The notes: generated from the letters alone by a model not told the origin. 64,000 nucleotides of DNA from CAUJGP01 sp964612425 (GCA_964612425.1 CAZTDX010000008.1:20155-84154); one strand, 5' to 3'; positions 36,346 through 45,517 are shown, numbered from the stretch's first letter. Made by a program: numbers and translations.

Positions 36346-36606
36346 TCATTTGATACTGATCTCTACCTCCAATATACGGCAAATATAAAATAATAGGGGA
36401 AGGCTTGGAAAACGGACTCCCTGTTCAATATGCTTGATCGTAGAAACACCAATATCAAGCTTTTCGGCAAAGCTTTCCTGTGTATAACCGCTTGCGTCTC
36501 GTCGAGATTGAATGGTTTTCCCTAACTTACTTAAATCAATTGCTATTTCTTTTCGATATTTTGTTGGTATTTTTTCAATTCTTTTCATTGATCTATTAAA
36601 CGTCAT
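36346..36606 (-). CDS. XRE-family transcriptional regulator
   Basis: 86 residues, one helix-turn-helix (SRRDASGYTQESFAEKLDIGVSTIKHIEQGV as its core; first 20 shown by position 34-53). An internal ATG at 36588 is possible. Divergent from the 111-residue gene, with a perfect palindrome between them: probably autorepressor of both. Confidence 0.75.
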   Translation of the reverse strand: MTFNRSMKRIEKIPTKYRKEIAIDLSKLGKTIQSRRDASGYTQESFAEKLDIGVSTIKHIEQGVRFPSLPLLFYICRILEVEISIK

Positions 36607-36612
36607 AGACTA

Positions 36613-36635
36613 CTTATAGGGACAGTCCCTATAAG
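36613..36635. promoter_or_regulatory. 23-bp palindromic operator
   Basis: CTTATAGGGAC-A-GTCCCTATAAG, perfect 11-bp arms, 7 bp upstream of the regulator's first ATG and 30 bp before the divergent gene. Likely binding site of the XRE protein. Confidence 0.65.
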
Positions 36636-36664
36636 GGACCCTTTTTGAAAAGATAGGAATTAAA

Positions 36665-37000
36665 ATGAATAAAAAAAGAGCAAAAAGCAAATCCCAATTA
36701 AGGATGAATAAAAATCTTACCCAAAAACAAATTGAACAGGCACTCCAACATGTATTAACCAGCACACTTGCGATTTACGTACTAAACAAATCCTCTAAAC
36801 CTATATCACGTGTTATAAGCGACTTAACTGATATTCAATTTAATGCTGCCCAATTACTTGGATTTGTTATGAACTTACAAAATAGTAAAATGAGTCGCAT
36901 CGACTTAGATAATACCCTCACTGGAATCTTTTCATTTATTCAGTTTCCAGATCGAGTAGATTCACAAAAATTAAATACAGAGGGTGATGTGAAAACATAG
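36665..37000 (+). CDS. hypothetical protein divergent from the XRE regulator
   Basis: 111 residues, basic N-terminus (KKRAKSKSQLRMNKN), then helical. No signal peptide, no known family. AGGAAT ribosome site. Possibly the partner of the XRE protein, but no toxin signature is visible. Confidence 0.5.
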   Translation: MNKKRAKSKSQLRMNKNLTQKQIEQALQHVLTSTLAIYVLNKSSKPISRVISDLTDIQFNAAQLLGFVMNLQNSKMSRIDLDNTLTGIFSFIQFPDRVDSQKLNTEGDVKT

Positions 37001-38153
37001 TTTGGTATCTTTTATACAGAGATTCTTTTGCTAAACCCTTCTAAAGCACTTGAATAAAAGACAATGTAAGAAAGCGAGCATCCCCTTAGGGGAACATCCA
37101 AAAATGGACCTCGTGCCTATGTAAATTTGTACCTAAGCCGTGTCAGACCCTTTCGGGAATGGATGTAAAATGGAACGTTAAACCCATTTAATCCTAAAAG
37201 GAGGATGCCGCTTATGAAATATTATATAGGACTCGATGCTCATAGTACAACTTCAACTTTTGCCGTTGTTGACGAAAATGGACAATGCGTATTGCGCGAA
37301 ACAGTTAAGACCTCGGAACAAAGTCTAGTTCACGTAATAAATAAAATAAATGGAGAACGCCATATGACTTTCGAGGAGTCTTCGATATCGCAATGGTTAT
37401 TTTTGCAGTTGAAAGACAAAGTCGATCATTTATTAATTTGTAATCCTACGTACGTGGCAAAGAAACAAGGTGCCAAGACAGATTTCCGAGATGCGCTCCA
37501 CTTGGCTCAGGAGTTGAGGACTAATCACCTGCAACCAGTATTTCACGATACATCTCATTGGATGGAAATCCGTACTACTGTGAGTGGGTACTTGGATATT
37601 GTTGAAGAGATTATTCGTTTTAAGAATCGACTGAAATCTGTATTTAGAGCAGAAGCTATTCAAACTGATGAGAACAGTTTTTATAAAAATAAAGAACGAG
37701 TGAAGGAATTAAAGAATCCTTCTGCGAAATTTGTGGCGGAGAAATTGTTTTATCAAATTGAATTTCTAGAAAGTGAAAAAGAAAAGTACAAAGAAGTTTT
37801 TGAACGGAATCGTAAGAAGTATCGACCGATTCGAAATTTGATGACGATACCCGGGATCAGTATTATTCGTGCTAATATTATTGCAGCCATTGTCTGTCAG
37901 CCAGCCCGATTTGAAAACAAACACAAGTTCTGGGGATATTGCATGTTGGTTCGTCATATTCAAATATCGAATGGAAGGATTTATGGGAATAAAAGATTTT
38001 TTGGAAGAAGGGAGCTACGGAATATTTTTATCGGTGCCGCTGAAAATATTATGAGAATTGATGGAGAGCTTCGAGACCGATACGACGCTCTTCGAGCCAA
38101 GGGGGTTGATCATGTACTGTACCCCATATTTAGTACCACTTTTCCGTGATGCA

Positions 38154-38921
38154 TTAAGCTGTTTTCTCAACTAGCACACTATTTCTCTGATTGGCAAACT
38201 CTTTTGGAGTTAAATAATCAAGGGCACTATGAGGTCTTTCTTCATTATAATATTTTACCCACTTTTCGATTTTTGTTTTAGCTTCTTTTAAATTTTTAAA
38301 TCGATTTTGATTAATACATTCATCTCTAAACTTTCCATTAAAACTTTCTATAAATCCATTTTGGGTGGGCTCACCGGGATCAATAAAGTGAAGACTAATA
38401 TTGTTTTCATTACTCCATTGAGCCATGAGGTGATTGTTAAACTCAGGTCCGTTATCCAGGATAATAGCCTCTGGAGTTAAACCTTTTACTCTTAACTTCT
38501 CTAGAGAAAATACCGGAAGAAAAAACTTCATACTTATAGAAATAATAATAGCTGGGCATTGTCTCGTGTAAATATCAATGATGGTAAAACATCTCAATTT
38601 TTCTCCTGTTCTCAGTCCAACAGAAACAAAATCCATAGCCCATATTTGATTCACTCTGGTGGCTTGGGGAAATGGTCTTAGTGCGGGTATAAATAATCTT
38701 CTTTTGTTTTTCCTTCTCTTTCTTACTAAGAGGTCCATTGTTCGTAGTATCCTTGATACTTTTTTTTTATTTACTACGAATCCTCTTCTACTCAGCATGG
38801 CTTTAACACGTAAAATTCCATAACGAGGATTTTTCTCTTTTATCTTGATAATCTCAGAAATGACCTTTGGGTCTTCTTTTTTTCTACTTTGGTACTTAAA
38901 TTGGGATCGACTAATTCCCAT
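38154..38921 (-). CDS. IS3-family OrfB transposase (DDE)
   Basis: 255 residues from the internal ATG; the frame is open upstream to the A6G slip site at 39005, so the natural product is an OrfAB fusion of about 370 residues. Catalytic motifs WAMDFVSV (Asp), IILDNGPEF (Asp) and NGFIESFNGKFRDE (Glu) are intact. Confidence 0.88.
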   Translation of the reverse strand: MGISRSQFKYQSRKKEDPKVISEIIKIKEKNPRYGILRVKAMLSRRGFVVNKKKVSRILRTMDLLVRKRRKNKRRLFIPALRPFPQATRVNQIWAMDFVSVGLRTGEKLRCFTIIDIYTRQCPAIIISISMKFFLPVFSLEKLRVKGLTPEAIILDNGPEFNNHLMAQWSNENNISLHFIDPGEPTQNGFIESFNGKFRDECINQNRFKNLKEAKTKIEKWVKYYNEERPHSALDYLTPKEFANQRNSVLVEKTA

Positions 38922-38998
38922 AAGCCTACAGGCGCGTCTCTCACTGAAGCTATTCTCGGCAGTCCATTGAGTGACTAATTTTACTTGAGCCTGAGGCT

Positions 38999-39268
38999 TT
39001 AAGACTTTTTTAGAGCAGACCTCAACAGCTTTATTTCTTCTTCTCTTTCTTTTAACTTTTTCTCAAGCCTGGTTATTTTTTTAGTATAAATATCTCTTCT
39101 CTTGGCATCATTATAAGTGCCTTTATACTTTCGCATAATGCGATAGAATTGATCCTCGGAAATGTCGTATTTCTTGCAGACCTCAAACATGCTCATTCCC
39201 TCAGAGCAATCCTTTACTATATTTTCAATCTCTGATTTTTCCATCCTTTGTAGTACCCTTATCTCCAT
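38999..39268 (-). CDS. IS3-family OrfA (helix-turn-helix)
   Basis: 89 residues: N-terminal HTH_28-like part (MSMFEVCKKYDISEDQFY) and a leucine zipper-like coiled coil at the end (ITRLEKKLKEREEEIKLL). Ends at a slippery A6G heptamer, minus strand 39011-39005, directly before the TAA stop; a -1 shift there joins OrfB. Confidence 0.85.
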   Translation of the reverse strand: MEIRVLQRMEKSEIENIVKDCSEGMSMFEVCKKYDISEDQFYRIMRKYKGTYNDAKRRDIYTKKITRLEKKLKEREEEIKLLRSALKKS

Positions 39269-39496
39269 TTTTTATCCTTCTGGCCTATTTGACCTAAAAA
39301 GGCATCAATAAAAATTGCTGGTACTAAAAATGGGGGTCAGGTCAATCATAAGGACGCCAAGCTGAATATAGCGCGTCAGATTGCATCGATAGCGCTTTGT
39401 CTTTTAAAAAATAATGACACCTATAATGAAAATTACTGTGATTATCTCAAGGAGAGGAAAAAAACACAAAAAGAATTTTTTGAACAAACTCTATAG

Positions 39497-40020
39497 CTAA
39501 TGGCCCTCAGACATTCGTATAACACAGGGAAGTGATGTGGAAGTGAGTCCCTTTATCACGCGATCAGCCGATAAAGTAGATTTATTTGTATTGTGCAGGA
39601 ACACTTCGGATGAACTTGAGGTGCAGGAAGAGGCCCAATAGTTGCTTGACGGTTTAACGATAAAACACGTCCATTAAAAGACTGGCACACCTGCGTTTTT
39701 AATCCAGCATTGTTATGGCACACGTTACTCATTAAGTTGGTGCGACATTATGAATAATTGTCTGTCCTCGTTAACTCGAGACTGAACGGTGACTAAAGGC
39801 CCAAACAGAAGAATGAATGCGCTTTAGCGGAGAGATCCAATCCCAACAATGGCAAAGTTCATTAAAAAACTTTCCATGTGAACAAACGAATGAAGAAAAG
39901 GTGCTGTTTACATATCTAGTCTTGGCGCGAACACCGGGGATGCAAGTCGCTGGAATCGGCCACTACCCCAATGCTGGGGCAATGGATTAGTGTTTCCAAA
40001 ATCAACTTGCTTTCTTACAG
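39497..40020 (+). ncRNA. IS110 right-end non-coding region, possible bridge/seek RNA (copy 1)
   Basis: 524 bp downstream of the transposase, conserved with copy 2 although not coding. A hairpin CCCCA-ATGC-TGGGG near 39967-39980 has the same stem but another loop in copy 2 (GTAT). IS1111-group elements encode their target-guiding RNA in the 3' non-coding end (known); exact RNA ends not determined. Confidence 0.45.
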
Positions 40021-40157
40021 AAGATTCTAAATTCTAACCTGGATTAACATTTTCATGGCTCAAAAGTCATTATATTGAACATGGTGTCATGTGCTCCGAT
40101 GTGATTTGGCTATTGATCTTTCGCCAGTTTTAATTTTTAATCTTCGGCGGAGCATTC

Positions 40158-40496
40158 ATGAAAAAGTTATTTTTAATTTTATTATTCTTAATCGAAAGCG
40201 CAGCTTGGGCTGATATGACAACAGATTTAGTCCATACGGCAAAGGCTGTTAAAGCGATTATCGAAAAAGGGAATAAAATTCCTTTTGTTATTGACGTACA
40301 AAAAGTCGAACAGATGTCATCGCCTCCAAAGCAATGCATAATGGTAATTTACGACAGGAAACCAAATATTGAATGCCCAGATGATTTTGGGCAAGGTCCT
40401 TTCATGGATAAGTCATTTGTAGCGTGCTTTAACGCTAAGAATGATGAGGTTGATTATGTTGGTGGTGCTGAAAGTCAATGCCCTCCTAAATTGTAG
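40158..40496 (+). CDS. small exported hypothetical protein
   Basis: 112 residues, Sec signal (KKLFLILLFLIESAAWA) then a mature part with four cysteines (KQCIM, IECPDD, FVACF, SQCPPK). Not recognised. Lies between IS copy 1 and the graspetide-type cluster. Confidence 0.55.
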   Translation: MKKLFLILLFLIESAAWADMTTDLVHTAKAVKAIIEKGNKIPFVIDVQKVEQMSSPPKQCIMVIYDRKPNIECPDDFGQGPFMDKSFVACFNAKNDEVDYVGGAESQCPPKL

Positions 40497-40662
40497 GTCA
40501 AAATCCCCCCTTCTCGTTGATTCTTTTTGTCTTCCCGTTTACACTTTGCCGTGTGGCTCCTTTTGGTTATCTTCGTTTTCCTGGGAGAAAACTCATCCAG
40601 GCTCTAGCGAGGTCAAACATTCAAACTAAGAATGTACTGGATTTACATAACGGAGAATTTTT

Positions 40663-41043
40663 ATGAGTATAACTTTTTTGCTTAATTTTCAAGAGCCATT
40701 AGGTCCGTTAAATAACGATTTGACTGGAACCGAAACCGAGACATTTACGAAAACTTTAGAGGAGCGAGATCAAGACACTTCTCACTTTTTCTCTGTTAAC
40801 TTAACTGGCACCGAAACGTTTACAGAAAGCTCTGAAGAACCCGATCAGGATAAATCCAATTACAGATATTCTTTATTTGGTCAGAATAAAAGTCTTTTGA
40901 TCGGTACCGAAACGTTTACGAGGAGTTTCGAAGAAAAAGATCAAGACGAATCCAACCGACTGATGATGGCTACAAAAACGGCTACTAGTTCATTAGAAGA
41001 GCGTGATCAATATAGTGATCAAAAAAGGTTTTCGGTGTTTTAG
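40663..41043 (+). CDS. graspetide-type precursor peptide with four core repeats
   Basis: 126 residues. After a short leader (MSITFLLNFQEPLGPLNNDL) come four repeats, at about residues 20-40, 47-65, 80-97 and 102-119. Repeat pattern: GTETFT-x3-EE-x-DQD-x-S. Thr-rich donors followed by Glu/Asp acceptors at fixed spacing is the logic of omega-ester (graspetide) cores, where an ATP-grasp enzyme links side chains. The last repeat is degenerate (ATKTATSSLEERDQY). Ligase gene follows after 5 bp. The exact repeat is not one I can match to plesiocin, thuringinin or microviridin. Confidence 0.78.
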   Translation: MSITFLLNFQEPLGPLNNDLTGTETETFTKTLEERDQDTSHFFSVNLTGTETFTESSEEPDQDKSNYRYSLFGQNKSLLIGTETFTRSFEEKDQDESNRLMMATKTATSSLEERDQYSDQKRFSVF

Positions 41044-41048
41044 TCAAA

Positions 41049-42005
41049 ATGATCTTCATAATATCTAACTCCCAAGATGCTACAACCGATTATTTATGTG
41101 AGAAGATTGCCGCCTCTTCTCTTGACTACGTTCGATTAAACTCAGATCAAATTTTAGATAACGCATATATTGAATACGATGGCACACGGCCCATTTTGAA
41201 GCTTTATGGTAGGTCAATTTTACCTGAAGAAATTTCTACTTTGGTTTTTCGTAGACCCAAACCACTCAATTTACAAATTGGGAAAGATCTTGCAGAACAA
41301 AATCATGTCAATCAAGAATGGTCCGAAGCCATAGAGGGGTTTTTAGCCCACATCAACACTGACAAGTGGATGAATCATCCCGCAAAAAATGTTTCAGCAT
41401 CTCATAAAATTGAGCAGCTATCGAGAGCAAATGAATTTTGTTTGAAAGTTCCTAAAAGTTTAGTAACACAAAATGCCGAAATATTAAAATCTTTTTGGAC
41501 TTCATTTAATGGCAATATTATTGCGAAGCCCCTCGCGCTAGGCTTTCTAGAGCGTATACCTTTTGAAGATAGCACACAAATTTATACCAACGTTGTAAGC
41601 GCCGATATGTTGTCAAAAGGGATAAAGGTAATTGGAAATTGCCCAACTCTATTTCAAGAAGCCATATTAGAAAAAACTGATGTTAGGGTGACAGTAGTAG
41701 ATGAAACCATTTACTCCGTGGCACTCAAGCATCCCAATAGAGAAATACCCATCGATATTCGTAGAGACAATATGGTTTTAATTCAATATGAACCAATAGA
41801 GCTTCCATCGAGCATTCGGAGAAGTCTGCTTGCAATACTGAAATCATATGGACTTCGGTTTGCGGCAATAGATATGGTAGTGGACAATAAAAATAATTGG
41901 CATTTCCTAGAGATAAACCCAAATGGCCAGTGGGCATGGATGGACTTGGTCGGAGCGACTAAGATATATCAGGGTTTTATTTCGGCTTTTCAGAAGGGTA
42001 TGTAG
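41049..42005 (+). CDS. ATP-grasp ligase of the graspetide (MvdC/MvdD-like) type
   Basis: 318 residues. N-terminal pre-ATP-grasp domain (IISNSQDATTDYLCEKI ... RRPKPL), central lysine strand (IIAKPLALG), FQEAILEKTDVRVTVVDETIYSVAL, and the C-terminal FLEINPNGQWAWMD, a hallmark of this ligase group, with Glu/Asn for Mg-ATP. Should install side-chain ester or amide cross-links in the adjacent precursor. Single ligase, so one linkage type is expected. Confidence 0.85.
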   Translation: MIFIISNSQDATTDYLCEKIAASSLDYVRLNSDQILDNAYIEYDGTRPILKLYGRSILPEEISTLVFRRPKPLNLQIGKDLAEQNHVNQEWSEAIEGFLAHINTDKWMNHPAKNVSASHKIEQLSRANEFCLKVPKSLVTQNAEILKSFWTSFNGNIIAKPLALGFLERIPFEDSTQIYTNVVSADMLSKGIKVIGNCPTLFQEAILEKTDVRVTVVDETIYSVALKHPNREIPIDIRRDNMVLIQYEPIELPSSIRRSLLAILKSYGLRFAAIDMVVDNKNNWHFLEINPNGQWAWMDLVGATKIYQGFISAFQKGM

Positions 42006-42772
42006 TGGATCGGAAAGAAAGACTAAAAAATGAACTGGAAAAATACGGAAATCTCCAACTAACTAATCGTTTTGTTATTAGACTGGTCTGGATTCTCTAT
42101 AAAATACCGCATTTCAATGAAGATATTCCAATACAGGAGTTCTGGCGCAAGCAGTACTTTCGAGAGTTTAAGAAATTAGAAATCAAGACTACTCCCAATA
42201 AAACATCATACGATCAAATTATCATCGTACTGAAAGAGTCCCGGAATCATGTGATTGCGCGAAAAGCAACTTTAGACGACAAAGTCAAAAATCTGCTGAC
42301 ATTGACGGGCGCCTCTATTCCATTCATTACAGTTTTTCTGGGAACATGGCCCGGTTCACTATTTGGGATAATTGGTCTCTTACTCTTAATTTCCACAATT
42401 TTTTTGCTATTAACCTATTGGGGGATTCTAACAACGGTCGAAATTTCGGTAGATAGCAAATGGCTGACACTTTCCGAAGATGATATAAAGCAATTGCTTA
42501 TTGATGATTTACAATATGCAAACCACCACAATAACAGCACCGTAGATTTTCTTGCCGACCTCTTCAGAGCAGCAAGATTTTTCTTTGTTGGAGCATTATT
42601 ATGCTTGGTTCTAAACGTAGTAATAAATCATTTTTCTCCAAAAGAGGACAATCTACGCGAAATATTAGATGTCGTTTCTAAGACCGTTGAGAAATCTTCA
42701 CCAAGCACGACATGCGTAGAACTTCTTGTGGGAAAATGTAAAGTTGATGAAAAGCTGTTTTGTCCGATGTGA
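42005..42772 (+). CDS. membrane protein of the graspetide-type cluster
   Basis: 255 residues from GTG 42005, overlapping the ligase stop by one base. Cytosolic charged N-terminus, two membrane helices (about 96-140), another near 190-208, and a Cys-containing C-terminus. No transporter or protease signature recognised. Could handle export, immunity or anchoring. Confidence 0.65.
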   Translation: MDRKERLKNELEKYGNLQLTNRFVIRLVWILYKIPHFNEDIPIQEFWRKQYFREFKKLEIKTTPNKTSYDQIIIVLKESRNHVIARKATLDDKVKNLLTLTGASIPFITVFLGTWPGSLFGIIGLLLLISTIFLLLTYWGILTTVEISVDSKWLTLSEDDIKQLLIDDLQYANHHNNSTVDFLADLFRAARFFFVGALLCLVLNVVINHFSPKEDNLREILDVVSKTVEKSSPSTTCVELLVGKCKVDEKLFCPM

Positions 42773-43230
42773 ACGCCAACCCACGCGAGCGCGGACACTT
42801 AGCAACACAAGCTAGCCTTTTGTTCGAACATTTGATAGTAGTGCTCGCAATTCTCCTGGTGCCTAAAAAGGCCAAAGTACGTCTGGCCCCATTCCTCCTG
42901 TTTTTATTCATGTTTGAGGTCGTTTATGAACGTGGCTGGTTGAGCGCTCAAAGGACACTATGTATGAGAGATGCAATATTCTTTCGATGAGCAAATTTTG
43001 TAGATGTGCAGCTCTTCTCATGGCTCCAGTGGAATTTTTATCCACTTGATATAGGGGTGCAAGAAAGAGTAGAGACCAATTTAAGATTGAAATCCATAAG
43101 GTCGATTTTGATTGGTTGAATTAACTACGGCTTGCGAACGGACGCTTGCAACATAGACTTAGGGATTGCCTTTTTCTGGTCTAGCTTCAACTGCGAGATA
43201 TTCCGACAAGACCGAAGCGAGGAGTGTCAG
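42773..43230. other. gene-poor stretch
   Basis: 458 bp. A frame at 42760-42990 exists but overlaps the membrane-protein gene, lacks a ribosome site and has no family look; I leave it out. Rest appears non-coding. Confidence 0.4.
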
Positions 43231-44001
43231 ATGGGTACATCGTTATTAGCTATTACGCTTTCGTTGCTTGAGAAAAATGCTGACTATGATGACTTGACCA
43301 CCGCATGTCAGCCAATTTGGAATGCCAATAAATTGGTAACTGAATCAAGTCAGAAAAAACTTGCTGAATACGCTGAGTGGATCGAAGAGGCCGAGAAAAT
43401 TCAAAATTCTGGAAGAGTGTTAGGTGACGACGAAGAAATTTATGTCGATAGAGTCGATTCATTTCTTCATGACGAAAGTTTTATTTTCCATACATCACGA
43501 AGTGGGTCGGCGTGGTCGTTGATCTTGGTGATTTCTAAGCTGATGTCCAAGGACTTTCAGTTGGCGGCAGACACCCTCAACAGGATTAGCCCAACATTTG
43601 GAAAGTTAAAGTGGAACCCAAAAGTCGTAGAGATTTATTCGTTGGGACCAAAGGTTGGAAACGAACCTTGGGCCATGTGCATTAGGGCGGCATCTAACTA
43701 TGTACGACACTCGAATGAGTGGCGCGTGGCGACGACAAAAAAAGAGATTGTAAATGGTAAAGAGGAATTTGTGAAAATCACTGATCCTCTTGTGAATCAG
43801 TTAGACCCAGATCAAAGGCCGAGTGCCACGACACTTATTTCAATCGGTCTTCCTGAAGAGGACTTACTAACTCGGTCAGGGGATCAGGCCTATAGGATTT
43901 GTGAAATCCTTCGATTATTCGATGAAAATGATCTTAGAGGTTTCTTTTTTGATTGGAATGATGCCCTCGTGGCCTACATCAAGACCATGAATGGAAAGTA
44001 A
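43231..44001 (+). CDS. hypothetical protein next to HNH endonuclease
   Basis: 256 residues from ATG 43231 (GAGGAG upstream; the frame extends further upstream without a good start). Helical, soluble. Contains IRAASNYVRHSNEW, similar to the NYxxHxxEW segment of HEPN-like hypothetical proteins often found with defence genes; this is only a motif-level hint. Confidence 0.6.
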   Translation: MGTSLLAITLSLLEKNADYDDLTTACQPIWNANKLVTESSQKKLAEYAEWIEEAEKIQNSGRVLGDDEEIYVDRVDSFLHDESFIFHTSRSGSAWSLILVISKLMSKDFQLAADTLNRISPTFGKLKWNPKVVEIYSLGPKVGNEPWAMCIRAASNYVRHSNEWRVATTKKEIVNGKEEFVKITDPLVNQLDPDQRPSATTLISIGLPEEDLLTRSGDQAYRICEILRLFDENDLRGFFFDWNDALVAYIKTMNGK

Positions 44002-44020
44002 ACATCATCAACAATACCGT

Positions 44021-44992
44021 CTAGGAATCAGGAGCCACATATTTCTTGATCTCACTTAGCTCCAGCGGTGGATTTACAGTGTGTGCTATGCGATGGCAGC
44101 GAGGGCACAGAGAAACCAATTCTGTCACGGCTGTGATTATGGGTTCACCATTTGTAGAAAGCGGCTTTGTATGATGGCAATCAATAATGAATCGTCCATT
44201 CAAAAATAGTCTAAACCCACAGGCCTGGCAGGTGTGGTTGTCTCGTTCCTTGCAAGCCTCGGCTAATTTCATGTTACGACTTCGTTTCAAAAGGCTGGCT
44301 TCAGCGACAATTCCCTCTACTGCACCAAACTCATCAACAGGAATGTGAATCGTGAATTTTGACTCATCTAGCGCTGGATAGAGATTTCGAATAATCTGCA
44401 TGATCTCCGAATCACTTTTTCCGTGATGATTTTCAAAAAGATCTCTCATTTCGGATGTAGTATTATCGTCGCGGCCCTTTCCATTCAAAAAATTAAATCC
44501 ATAGAATTTTGCATCAAATCCTGCGATGTTCCTGTCGATGATTTCGGACAAATATTTCCTTTCATTTTTGTCCGTAATGCCAAACCTTGATGCCATATAT
44601 GGCAATAACAAACGCTCATGCGTCCATAAGAAATTGGAATAGCCTGTTATCCGATTTCTTTCGGAGAATTGATTTTTTACGATTTCTTCGAACTTAAGAC
44701 CATATTTTTTCAATAGTCCATTGAATGTCTCTTGCATTTCCTTTGCAGTCTTATTTTTGAAGAAGTCGATTGTTTCATCTTCCTTGCCTCCAGCTCCTCT
44801 TCGGCTTTTATCGCCTTGAAGTTTGCTCTCATAGTCTTTTTGCCGAGGTAGGAACTTGGTTTTATAATCAATTCCAATTGCATTCGCAATTTGCACGCAG
44901 GCTTCTTTTTTTATGTTCAATTTAACACAACAATATACGAGCTTATCGTGGTCTGGTAACCACTTGTGTCTTTCTGTTTTTTCGTTTGTCAT
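44021..44992 (-). CDS. HNH endonuclease
   Basis: 323 residues from ATG 44992 (AAGGA upstream). C-terminal HNH domain: ERDNHTCQACGF, IIDCHHTKPLS, LVSLCPRCHRIAH, with the zinc Cys pairs and catalytic His-His. N-terminal 200 residues not recognised. Convergent with the 256-residue gene, 19 bp apart. Restriction or mobile-defence role is plausible, unproven. Confidence 0.82.
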   Translation of the reverse strand: MTNEKTERHKWLPDHDKLVYCCVKLNIKKEACVQIANAIGIDYKTKFLPRQKDYESKLQGDKSRRGAGGKEDETIDFFKNKTAKEMQETFNGLLKKYGLKFEEIVKNQFSERNRITGYSNFLWTHERLLLPYMASRFGITDKNERKYLSEIIDRNIAGFDAKFYGFNFLNGKGRDDNTTSEMRDLFENHHGKSDSEIMQIIRNLYPALDESKFTIHIPVDEFGAVEGIVAEASLLKRSRNMKLAEACKERDNHTCQACGFRLFLNGRFIIDCHHTKPLSTNGEPIITAVTELVSLCPRCHRIAHTVNPPLELSEIKKYVAPDS

Positions 44993-45376
44993 ATTCATCC
45001 TTCTTATTATTCTGTAGAAGTTCAATCTCAAACAATTCTTTAATTGTGCATTCCGACCTTGGCGCCAAATGGCGGGAAGGTCTTCAATGAATAATGGTTG
45101 TGTACTACTTGCCTTCGACAACCTTATCTATGTGCTTCGTGGTTACTCTGATAAGTCTTTTAATAGTGTCAAGGCTCATTCGTCTGCCTGCCTCGAACAG
45201 TCGATTATAGGTGCTGTCGTCGACAGTAGAGAAGTGGATCAAAACCACTGCTTTTTGTAACAGGCATTTCTTATCGGTCATTTGAAGATAGTTTTCTGAT
45301 CATCAAACAATTTAGAATCCAGTGTTTTAAATAGTATTTATATTTGAAAATGACCCCCATTTTAAAAATGGAGGTC
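44993..45376. other. gene-free stretch ending in a palindrome
   Basis: 384 bp with no convincing gene. At 45350-45378 lies ATGACCCCCATTTT / AAAATGGAGGTCAT, a 14-bp inverted repeat with one mismatch and one central base. Its arms resemble the inner part of the IS3-family end (GACCCCCATTTTTA), so it may be an IS footprint. Confidence 0.4.
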
Positions 45377-45517
45377 ATGATGCAAAATCCAAAACTAACA
45401 ACCTTAGTTCGGATTCGGTATTATTTGACTATCGCTCAACACATCTTTGGGCTAGGTTTAATAGCACTTGACGCGTCTATGGGCGCATACAGTTTCTTTT
45501 TGAATCATTTCTTTTAA
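45377..45517 (+). CDS. possible micro-protein, 46 residues
   Basis: Starts with two ATGs after GAGG, MMQNPKLTTLVRIRYYLTIA, hydrophobic second half. Ribosome site lies in the palindrome arm. Weak evidence. Confidence 0.25.
   Translation: MMQNPKLTTLVRIRYYLTIAQHIFGLGLIALDASMGAYSFFLNHFF

Larger units (their letters stand above)
38113..39344 (-). mobile_element. IS3-family insertion sequence
   Basis: 1232 bp with 26-bp terminal inverted repeats (21 of 26 match; ends TG...CA) at 38113-38138 and 39319-39344, flanked by a 4-bp direct duplication ATCA (38109-38112 and 39345-39348). Two overlapping frames, orfA and orfB. Appears complete. Confidence 0.9.
37214..39496 (+). pseudogene. IS110-family transposase, split by IS3-family insertion
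   Basis: DEDD-type transposase. N-terminal RuvC-like part (YYIGLDAHSTTSTFAV ... KTDFRDALHLA) up to residue ~300 at 38112, then interrupted; reading resumes at 39345 (HKDAKLNIARQIASIALCLL ... KEFFEQTL) to TAG 39496. Copy 2 is intact and nearly identical. Start chosen at the ATG 9 bp after AGGAGG. Confidence 0.88.
37059..40020 (+). mobile_element. IS110-family (IS1111-like) element, copy 1, interrupted
   Basis: Boundaries set by comparison with copy 2 at 45632-47358. Near-terminal inverted repeat TGTAAGAAAGC at the left, read as GCTTTCTTACA at the right end. Length minus the inserted IS3 element and its 4-bp duplication is 1726 bp, equal to copy 2 within a base. Non-coding left end ~150 bp, right end ~520 bp; subterminal repeats and a long 3' non-coding end fit the IS1111 group. 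Confidence 0.8.

Noticed and set aside
42760..42990. 76-codon plus-strand frame after the graspetide membrane protein
   Set aside because: Overlaps the end of the preceding gene, no ribosome site, arginine/alanine-rich shadow-like composition.
45069..45260. 63-codon frame opposite the HNH gene start
   Set aside because: Starts inside the upstream extension of the HNH frame, no ribosome site, no recognisable features.
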